Assembly (NCBI RefSeq): GCF_035555955.1
Contig: NZ_DATMGA010000014.1
Span: 115,829-179,828 of the forward strand
DNA: 64,000 nt
Origin: Eoetvoesia sp035555955
Lineage (GTDB): Bacteria > Pseudomonadota > Gammaproteobacteria > Burkholderiales > Burkholderiaceae_B
Direction: 5' to 3'
Below, piece by piece: positions 58,434-64,000 of the stretch (the stretch's first letter is position 1; every line of letters begins with the position of its first letter). The notes under the pieces are model-generated. The model ran no database searches. It was not told where the DNA came from and was given only the letters and a program-made list of their open reading frames with translations. The translations under genes were made by a program, and so were the position numbers.

Positions 58434-58453
58434 TACTGTATAAATAAACAGTA
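58434..58453. promoter_or_regulatory. LexA (SOS) box
   Basis: TACTGTATAAATAAACAGTA matches the 20-base SOS consensus TACTGTATATATATACAGTA at 18 of 20 positions, including both CTGT and ACAG arms. It lies 14 bases upstream of the minus-strand radical SAM gene start and 155 bases from the plus-strand cupin gene. Repression of the radical SAM gene by LexA is the simplest reading. Confidence 0.85.
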
Positions 58454-58607
58454 TATCGTGATGCCGTCGACGATGCAGGATCAAAATGTAAATACCTTGC
58501 CATTGCGACAGGAACTTGCGGTAAATAATGCCCGGCGGGCGGTCGACGTTGGGCGGTACCGGCTCAACTAAAATAGCAAGGATTCCCTCGCCAGTTCAAA
58601 CGAGCCC

Positions 58608-59273
58608 ATGCTTATCAATGCCGATTTTTCGCTTCGCGCCGTCGTGGCGCCGTCCCAGTACCAGTGGGTGCGCTCGCCGCAGTCGGGTGTTGAACGTGTC
58701 ATGCTGGATCGGGTGGGTGGTGAAAAAGCCCGGGCGACCAGCATTGTCCGCTATGAGCCGGGCTCTTATTTCCCGCGCCACCATCATCCGGGTGGCGAAG
58801 AAATTCTCGTGCTGGCAGGTACCTTCTCAGAAGGAGATGCGCATTATCCGGCAGGCTGGTATATGCGCAGCCCACCAGACTCCAGCCACCAACCCTTCAG
58901 CGAGGAGGGGGCTGTCATCTTCGTCAAGCTCCGGCAAATGTCCGAAAGCGAGCGCCGCAGCGTGCGCATCAATACCCGGGATTCCTCTCTTTGGGTGGCA
59001 GAGCATGGGCGCGAATCCTGCCCGTTATTCGAGGGGCCGGGCGAGCAGGTTTCCATGGAGCGCCTGACGCCTGGCTCCCTTGTTTTCAATGGCTTCGTGG
59101 ACGGCGCGGAAATGCTGGTAGTCGAAGGCAGCTTGAGCGAAGGCGAGCAGCGGTATGACTGCGGCAGCTGGATTCGGCTGCCGCCCGGCCATTATCCCGG
59201 CTTCGTTGCGGGCAATGCCGGCGCAACCATTTATCTCAAGATCGGACATCTTGCTATGAGCCACCGACCTTGA
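58608..59273 (+). CDS. ChrR-like double cupin protein
   Basis: This 221-residue protein consists of two cupin domains of the ChrR type. The first holds PGSYFPRHHHPGGEEILVLAG and WYMRSPPDSSHQP, and the second YDCGSWIRLPPGHYP. In Rhodobacter ChrR is a zinc anti-sigma factor, but its N-terminal anti-sigma domain is absent here and no sigma factor gene is adjacent, so this is a free-standing cupin of unknown role, possibly sensing or enzymatic. The ribosome site before the ATG is weak. Confidence 0.75.
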   Translation: MLINADFSLRAVVAPSQYQWVRSPQSGVERVMLDRVGGEKARATSIVRYEPGSYFPRHHHPGGEEILVLAGTFSEGDAHYPAGWYMRSPPDSSHQPFSEEGAVIFVKLRQMSESERRSVRINTRDSSLWVAEHGRESCPLFEGPGEQVSMERLTPGSLVFNGFVDGAEMLVVEGSLSEGEQRYDCGSWIRLPPGHYPGFVAGNAGATIYLKIGHLAMSHRP

Positions 59274-59325
59274 ATGTGAGCTATCCTGCCTTTTACGAAG
59301 GGCTTTTCAAATTACTTTGACACTC

Positions 59326-60561
59326 ATGGCAGAAAACAATATAGGTACGATGGGCGACGCTTCGGACGAGCTGCCCGTAAAAATCCAGAGCGGAAACATC
59401 TGGCGACTTTCCATTGCGCAGGCGCTGGCCGGCGCGAACTCGGTGGTGGTCTATGCCACCGGCGCCATTGTCGGCGACATGCTGGCTCCCTCGCCCATGC
59501 TGGCCACCCTGCCTATTTCGATTTTCGTGGTGGGGATGGCGGTGTGCACCTTGCCCGCGGGGGCGGTTGCCAGGCGGCACGGACGGCGAACCGCCTTCCT
59601 GGCCGGAACCGGGGCCGGTGTGCTGGCCGGGCTGGTGGCCATGCTTGCCGTTGTCATGGGCTGGTTCTGGCTGTTTTGCCTGGCGACGTTCTTTGGTGGA
59701 GCCTACGCGGCCGTGGTGCTGTCCTTCCGCTTTGCGGCGGCCGATGGCGTAGCACCGGACCGGCGAGCGCGCGCATTATCGCTGGTCATGGCCGGAGGTG
59801 TCGTGGCAGGGGTCGTGGGTCCCCAGCTTGTGACCTGGACGATGAATCTATGGCCGCCCTATATGTTCGCCGCCACGTTTCTGGCACAAGGCGCCGTCGC
59901 CGCGGTGTCGGCGTTCATTCTGCTGGGCGTTCGCCTGCCCATGCCCAGCCCGGCAGATCTGGCGGGAGGCCGGCCGCTTGCGATGATTGCGCGGCAGCCG
60001 CGCTTCATTGCCGCGGTCATCAGCGGCGCGGTTGCTTATTTGCTGATGAACTTCCTTATGACGGCAGCGCCGCTGGCGATGCACATGTGCGGCCACTCGC
60101 AGGAGTCCGCTAACGTGGGGCTGCAATGGCATGTCATCGCCATGTTCGGGCCAAGCTTTTTTACGGGCAGCTTGATCAAGCGCTTCGGGGCGGGGCGAGT
60201 AGCGACCGTGGGCCTGCTGCTGACCGGGCTTTCCGCTGCCGTGGGGCTGGCGGGCATCGACATTGCGCATTTCTGGGCAACGCTGATCCTGCTTGGGTTG
60301 GGCTGGAACTTCGGATTCCTTGGCGCTTCGGCGCTGGTTCTGGAATGCCACCGGCCGGAGGAAAAGACACGGGTTCAGTCCCTCAACGATTTCATCGTCT
60401 TCGGCTTGATGGCCCTGGGGTCTTTCTCTTCGGGAGGCTTGCTTAGCGCTTATGGGTGGGACATGGTGCTTTGGGTGTCCTTCGTGCCGCTGGCCCTGGC
60501 GGTCGTGGCGCTTGCGGTGGCTTTGAGCAAAAAGTCGTCCGCGTTCGCGGAACAAGGGTAA
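59326..60561 (+). CDS. major facilitator superfamily transporter
   Basis: This 411-residue inner-membrane protein has about twelve hydrophobic helices and the MFS loop motif GAVARRHGRRTAFLAG between helices 2 and 3. It fits drug or small-molecule exporters (QALAGANSVVVYATGAIVGDML is typical). It lies 52 bases after the cupin gene and could be co-transcribed with it. The ATG at 59326 is taken; another Met at 59350 is possible. The substrate is unknown. Confidence 0.85.
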   Translation: MAENNIGTMGDASDELPVKIQSGNIWRLSIAQALAGANSVVVYATGAIVGDMLAPSPMLATLPISIFVVGMAVCTLPAGAVARRHGRRTAFLAGTGAGVLAGLVAMLAVVMGWFWLFCLATFFGGAYAAVVLSFRFAAADGVAPDRRARALSLVMAGGVVAGVVGPQLVTWTMNLWPPYMFAATFLAQGAVAAVSAFILLGVRLPMPSPADLAGGRPLAMIARQPRFIAAVISGAVAYLLMNFLMTAAPLAMHMCGHSQESANVGLQWHVIAMFGPSFFTGSLIKRFGAGRVATVGLLLTGLSAAVGLAGIDIAHFWATLILLGLGWNFGFLGASALVLECHRPEEKTRVQSLNDFIVFGLMALGSFSSGGLLSAYGWDMVLWVSFVPLALAVVALAVALSKKSSAFAEQG

Positions 60562-60570
60562 GCCTTCTTA

Positions 60571-60831
60571 TTATTTATGGCTCGTGCCGGCCTTGACGGC
60601 ATCTTCGTGTAGGGACTCGTTAAGTTGGTCTACCACGATCGCCCATTCTGCATCTTCCTTGATTTCCTCGGTCAGGAATTGCCGCTGGGCGTTGTTCCAA
60701 TATGGCGCGTCCGCCAGCCCGACGTCGGCTGGCAACTGGTGGGTAGCGATGAACTGCGCAATGGCCGCCGGGTCGGCGTCGAGTCCGAGCTGAAGAAACA
60801 GATTGGTCATGCGCGGGGTCGTGTCGTCCAT
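60571..60831 (-). CDS. DUF2789 domain protein
   Basis: This 86-residue cytoplasmic protein fits DUF2789: MTNLFLQLGLDADPAAIAQF, ADVGLADAPYWNNAQRQFL and EDAEWAIVVDQLNESLHED. No function is established for the family. The Met at 60831 has AGGAG eight bases upstream; a longer frame upstream lacks family similarity. It is convergent with the MFS gene, only ten bases apart. Confidence 0.82.
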   Translation of the reverse strand: MDDTTPRMTNLFLQLGLDADPAAIAQFIATHQLPADVGLADAPYWNNAQRQFLTEEIKEDAEWAIVVDQLNESLHEDAVKAGTSHK

Positions 60832-60969
60832 AGTTGTTCTCCTGGATCGGATTGACAAGAAATTGATGGGTAAAGCGACAAAGTAACGCAGCAGGTCGTT
60901 CAGCGCACTATATACCATACCCCGTTGCATGCCTCGTCATGGCGCCTTTGGCCATGTTTCGTGGCCGGT

Positions 60970-61587
60970 TTATTGCTTATGGGCGTTTCGCAGCCACTGC
61001 GTGTAAGCCGAGCGGGTGGCGGCAGAGACGGATTCCAGCACTTTTTGATACTTGACCTGGTGCCGCAGCATCAGCCGCGCGTCGGCCACATTGCGGGACT
61101 TGCAGTACCAATGGCAGCTGTGCTGCAACAGGTACAGTTCGGCCGAGAGCTGATAGGCGCGGTCTTTGGCATTCCATTGGCCTTCGTTGTCCACCACATG
61201 GCGCAGGCCGGTGGCGTGGATGCGCAGCAGGCTGCGGAAATCCCGCGTCAGAGCGGGAAGGAAATACTCGGCATAAGGCACGCAGAACGAAAGCGCCCCC
61301 ATGCAGGTTGCCTGCGCGCTTTCCTTTTGCATGGTGTCGGCCAGCGATTGCACCTGTGCTGCCACCGCGCGCTCGGTTTGGGCGAAGGTTTCCAGGACCT
61401 GGATCTGCCGCGCTTCATCCGCCTCGTGGATGGCGCGGGTATAGCCTTGAGTGAGGGTTTCCATATGCCGCTCGAGCTGCAGGCTGCTTAAATGGCGCCC
61501 GAGCAGGGCAATATGCATGCGTTGGTAACGTTGACACAGCACCCACCATGCTGCGACGATGATCAATAAGACTAATGCGCTGTTCAT
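60970..61587 (-). CDS. hypothetical protein with N-terminal membrane anchor
   Basis: This 205-residue protein starts with one hydrophobic helix (ALVLLIIVAAWWVLC, about residues 4-18) and then a long, mostly alpha-helical cytoplasmic or periplasmic part with coiled-coil character (LERHMETLTQGYTRAIHEAD, FAQTERAVAAQVQSLADTMQ). Five cysteines occur, several in the second half. I recognise no domain. The Met at 61587 is chosen because the hydrophobic helix begins there; the in-frame upstream part looks non-coding. Confidence 0.6.
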   Translation of the reverse strand: MNSALVLLIIVAAWWVLCQRYQRMHIALLGRHLSSLQLERHMETLTQGYTRAIHEADEARQIQVLETFAQTERAVAAQVQSLADTMQKESAQATCMGALSFCVPYAEYFLPALTRDFRSLLRIHATGLRHVVDNEGQWNAKDRAYQLSAELYLLQHSCHWYCKSRNVADARLMLRHQVKYQKVLESVSAATRSAYTQWLRNAHKQ

Positions 61588-61777
61588 TGTTCTCGTATTT
61601 TTCGAGTGGGGGCGGGGTAGATCCGCCACCATATTTTCCGCCCCGCCTGGCGCCCGGCTTCCGCAGGCACATCCGATGACATTCAAGCTGCCCGGACTTG
61701 CGGCCTGCCATAGCAAATTTTATTATAAGTTCATGCCTAAAGAATCTATATGAGGCAGAATTCTCTGTGGGGGGAAT

Positions 61778-62479
61778 ATGCTGTTTCGCCAATTTTTCGA
61801 TCATGCTTCAAGCACCTATACCTACTTGATCGCCAGCTCGCGGGGGCGCGAGGCAGTGATCATCGATCCGGTGAAAGAGCAGGTAGCCCAATACCTGACC
61901 GCCATCGAACAGCTTGGCCTGCGCCTTGTAAAGGCCATCGATACCCATACGCACGCCGATCACATAACCGGGCTTGGCGACCTGCGCGAACGAACCGGCT
62001 GCCTGTCCATCATGGGCGAGTACACCAAGGCGGATTGCGTCTCGTGCCGGGTGACCGATGGAGAAGTTCTCGATACGGACGGCATCAGGCTGCAGGCGCT
62101 GTACACGCCGGGGCATACCAGCGAATCGTTCAGTTTCGTGCTTGCGCCCGATGCTCCCGTTGCCGTGTTCAGCGGCGATGTGCTGATGATCCGCGGCACC
62201 GGCCGCACGGACTTCCAGAACGGCGATCCCGGCAAGTCCTGGGACTCCATCACCCGAACCTTGTTTGCCTTGCCCGACGATACGACCCTGTATCCTGCGC
62301 ACGACTACAAAGGATGGACGTCATCCAGCATCGGCGAGGAGCGCCGCTTCAATCCCCGTCTGGCCGGCAAGACCCGCGAGCAGTATATCGAGATCATGAA
62401 CAACCTCGACCTGCCGGATCCGAAGATGATGGACGTGGCCATCCCGGCCAATCTTGCCTGCGGGCTCGATGCCGGCTGA
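61778..62479 (+). CDS. ETHE1-like persulfide dioxygenase (metallo-beta-lactamase fold)
   Basis: This 233-residue protein has the metallo-beta-lactamase fold of ETHE1 / persulfide dioxygenases, which oxidise glutathione persulfide to sulfite and glutathione with one iron. The metal motif is THTHADHITG, with TPGHTSESFSF, then SGDVLMIRGTGRTDFQNGD and YPAHDYKG. GTGRTDFQ is a hallmark separating ETHE1 from glyoxalase II. The ATG at 61778 has GGGGG upstream. Confidence 0.88.
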   Translation: MLFRQFFDHASSTYTYLIASSRGREAVIIDPVKEQVAQYLTAIEQLGLRLVKAIDTHTHADHITGLGDLRERTGCLSIMGEYTKADCVSCRVTDGEVLDTDGIRLQALYTPGHTSESFSFVLAPDAPVAVFSGDVLMIRGTGRTDFQNGDPGKSWDSITRTLFALPDDTTLYPAHDYKGWTSSSIGEERRFNPRLAGKTREQYIEIMNNLDLPDPKMMDVAIPANLACGLDAG

Positions 62480-62573
62480 TCCCGCCTTGGCTTTGCCGGG
62501 TTGAATCGTTTGCGTATACTGCGGCTACATGCTGGATTCGAAGCACTGTCATCACGCTTATCTGGATGGTCGT

Positions 62574-63638
62574 ATGCTCCTGAAAACTTATTCCGTCGCG
62601 GCGTTTTGTACCGCCGTATTGGCTTGCGCCAGCATGCTCGCCGCTTCGGCGCAGGCCTGCACCCGCTTTGTCTACCATGGCGCGGGTGACGAGGTCATTA
62701 CAGCGCGTTCCATGGACTGGAAAACGGATGTCGGGACGAATCTGTGGGTGTTCCCGCGCGGCATGCACCGTTCCGGCGAGGCGGGGCCGAACTCGGTTCG
62801 ATGGGTCTCCAAATACGGCAGCGTAATCGCTTCCGGCTACGATATTTCCACCACGGACGGCATGAACGAAGCCGGCCTGGTCGCCAACGTGCTCTGGCTG
62901 GTGGAGTCCTCGTATCCGGAGTACGACGGCACGGCCCCTGGCTTGTCGATTGCCGCCTGGGCGCAGTACGTGCTTGATAACTTTGCCACCGTCCAGGCCG
63001 CGGTGGATGCGTTGCAGAAGCAGCCCTTTACCCTGGTGACCGATAACGTGCCGGGCGAAAAGCGGCTTGCCACCCTGCATCTTTCGCTTTCGGATGCATC
63101 GGGCGACAGTGCGATCATTGAATACATCGACGGCAAGCAGGTCATTCATCACAGCCGCGACTATCAGGTAATGACCAACTCGCCGATCTTTGAAAAACAG
63201 TTGGCCATGGAGGAGTACTGGAAGCAGATCGGCGGGACCGTCATGCTGCCCGGCACGAACCGCGCCGCCGACCGCTATGCGCGCGCCATGTTCTATGTGA
63301 ACGCCATTCCGAAAAGCACGAGCGAGGTCGAATCGATCGCCAGCGTTTTTTCTGTGATCCGCAATGTTTCGGTTCCCTATGGCCTGACCACCCCCGACCA
63401 GCCCAATATTTCCTCGACGCGCTGGCGCACCGTCGCCGACCAGAAGCGCAAACGGTATTTTTTCGAATCGGCATTGACGCCGAATGTCTTATGGGTCGAC
63501 CTGGAAAAACTGGACTTTTCAGAAAAGACGGGGAAGGTCTTGAAGCTGGACTTGGGCCCCGACCAAACGCATATTTACTCCGGCATGGCCAACGGCCAGT
63601 TCAAGCCGGCCCAGCCGTTCAAGTTCTTGGGACTTTGA
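62574..63638 (+). CDS. secreted linear amide hydrolase (choloylglycine hydrolase / penicillin V acylase family)
   Basis: This 354-residue exported enzyme belongs to the Ntn-hydrolase choloylglycine hydrolase family, which cleaves linear C-N amide bonds in bile salts, penicillin V or acyl-homoserine lactones. The signal peptide ends in AQA and leaves Cys29 (CTRFVYHGAGDEVITARSMD) as the new N-terminal nucleophile, the normal arrangement for periplasmic members. Asp in SMDWKTD and Asn in TDGMNEAGLVAN are conserved family positions. The Met at 62574 starts a good signal peptide; an earlier in-frame Met at 62529 would add a hydrophilic tail before it. The substrate is unknown. Confidence 0.85.
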   Translation: MLLKTYSVAAFCTAVLACASMLAASAQACTRFVYHGAGDEVITARSMDWKTDVGTNLWVFPRGMHRSGEAGPNSVRWVSKYGSVIASGYDISTTDGMNEAGLVANVLWLVESSYPEYDGTAPGLSIAAWAQYVLDNFATVQAAVDALQKQPFTLVTDNVPGEKRLATLHLSLSDASGDSAIIEYIDGKQVIHHSRDYQVMTNSPIFEKQLAMEEYWKQIGGTVMLPGTNRAADRYARAMFYVNAIPKSTSEVESIASVFSVIRNVSVPYGLTTPDQPNISSTRWRTVADQKRKRYFFESALTPNVLWVDLEKLDFSEKTGKVLKLDLGPDQTHIYSGMANGQFKPAQPFKFLGL

Positions 63639-63789
63639 GGGTGTGCACACTATGCTGCGTGCCAGCGATCGCGTTCGCTGAGAACTCGCGCGGCGATGTC
63701 GTCCTCGTCTGTCACGATGTCGAAAGCAGAGGCTTTTTGCGTCTGCCGATTGGCAAGTTCCCAAGCGCAAGCTTGGCGGAAAGAAAGCT

Positions 63790-64000
63790 CTACAACCCCA
63801 GAATCCACACGATAAGGGGGATCAGCATGGCTGTCAGCGCGCCGTTCAGCCCCATGCCCAAGCCAGCGAACGCCCCGGCGGTCTGGCTGTATTCGAAGGC
63901 GCGCGCGGTGCCGATGCCGTGCGAGGTCACGCCGAGCGCAAAGCCGCTGGCGATTGGATCGCGCCGTGCCAGACGCCCCAGGAGCGGCACGCCAAACGCC
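63790..64000 (-). CDS. LrgB/CidB-like membrane protein, C-terminal part (runs off window)
   Basis: The last 70 residues of a minus-strand membrane protein are visible: PLLGRLARRDPIASGFALG, VTSHGIGTARAFEYSQTAGA, FAGLGMGLNGALTAML and a final hydrophobic segment. SHGIGTARAFE is characteristic of LrgB, the membrane partner of LrgA in systems that modulate murein hydrolase activity or export small metabolites. The start lies beyond position 64000. The 150 bases between this gene and the amide hydrolase gene show only a short CCAAGC/GCTTGG hairpin near 63761-63776. Confidence 0.8.
   Translation of the reverse strand, partial: AFGVPLLGRLARRDPIASGFALGVTSHGIGTARAFEYSQTAGAFAGLGMGLNGALTAMLIPLIVWILGL

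Overview
The window is a high-GC chromosome segment from a betaproteobacterium, most likely of the Alcaligenaceae (Bordetella / Achromobacter / Pusillimonas type). The reasons are the gene styles: dense catabolic clusters with GntR/FCD and LysR regulators, an ESPR-type trimeric autotransporter, a narKGHJI locus carrying an extra parvulin gene, and an FMN-riboswitch-controlled type II lumazine synthase. The genus call is an inference. I saw no phage, transposon, rRNA operon or CRISPR array.

Region A (1-13733, plus strand) is one long catabolic operon. It encodes a TorT-like periplasmic receptor with an RbsA/RbsC-type ABC importer, a two-component flavin monooxygenase (HpaB-like oxygenase and flavin reductase), a two-domain extradiol dioxygenase, a molybdenum hydroxylase (CoxL-, CoxG-, CoxS- and CoxM-like), an FAH-family hydrolase, an RraA-like aldolase and a cupin. 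Together they describe import, hydroxylation, ring cleavage and lower-pathway breakdown of an aromatic or N-heteroaromatic compound that I cannot name. A convergent RidA gene and GntR/FCD regulator follow (13808-15071), with a perfect palindromic operator candidate upstream.

Region B (15233-20718, minus strand) is a five-gene acyl-CoA operon: MaoC/HTD2-type hydratase, acyl-CoA dehydrogenase, CaiB-type CoA-transferase, MmgE/PrpD protein and CitE-type lyase. A divergent LysR gene and an LTTR-type palindrome sit at its head. The enzyme set fits C5-dicarboxylate breakdown (itaconate, mesaconate or methylsuccinate type) to pyruvate and acetyl-CoA.

Region C (21912-26843) is mixed: cytochrome b561, an orphan HicB antitoxin beside a long AT-rich inverted repeat, tRNA-Cys with its terminator, an FMN riboswitch with ribH2, an orphan ParB-like protein, a small parvulin and a class V aminotransferase.

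Region D (26990-37893) is a gentisate-type regulon. A GntR/FCD gene is divergent from a plus-strand operon: gentisate-dioxygenase-like cupin, RidA, a complete Liv-type ABC importer and an alpha/beta hydrolase. A convergent minus-strand operon carries a 3-hydroxybenzoate 6-hydroxylase-like monooxygenase and a single protein fusing a DsbA/kappa-GST-like isomerase to a fumarylpyruvate-hydrolase-like domain. Both operons are headed by paired ATCGAT-centred operators spaced exactly 19 bp apart.

Region E (38137-47390) holds an MgtC-like protein, a response regulator with an AraC output domain, and a giant trimeric autotransporter whose membrane anchor is cut by an in-frame amber codon 24 residues before its natural end. 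A BamE-like lipoprotein and a lipoprotein resembling the SecD P1 head follow.

Region F (47464-56382, minus strand) is the respiratory nitrate reductase locus (narG-narH-narJ-narI-ppiC-narK). Region G (56636-64000) holds housekeeping and accessory genes: GNAT acetyltransferase, a LexA-boxed radical SAM protein, ChrR-type cupin, MFS transporter, DUF2789 protein, an ETHE1-like persulfide dioxygenase, a secreted Ntn hydrolase and a partial LrgB-like membrane protein. The only stretch longer than 300 bases without a gene is 23311-23854, which holds the FMN riboswitch.
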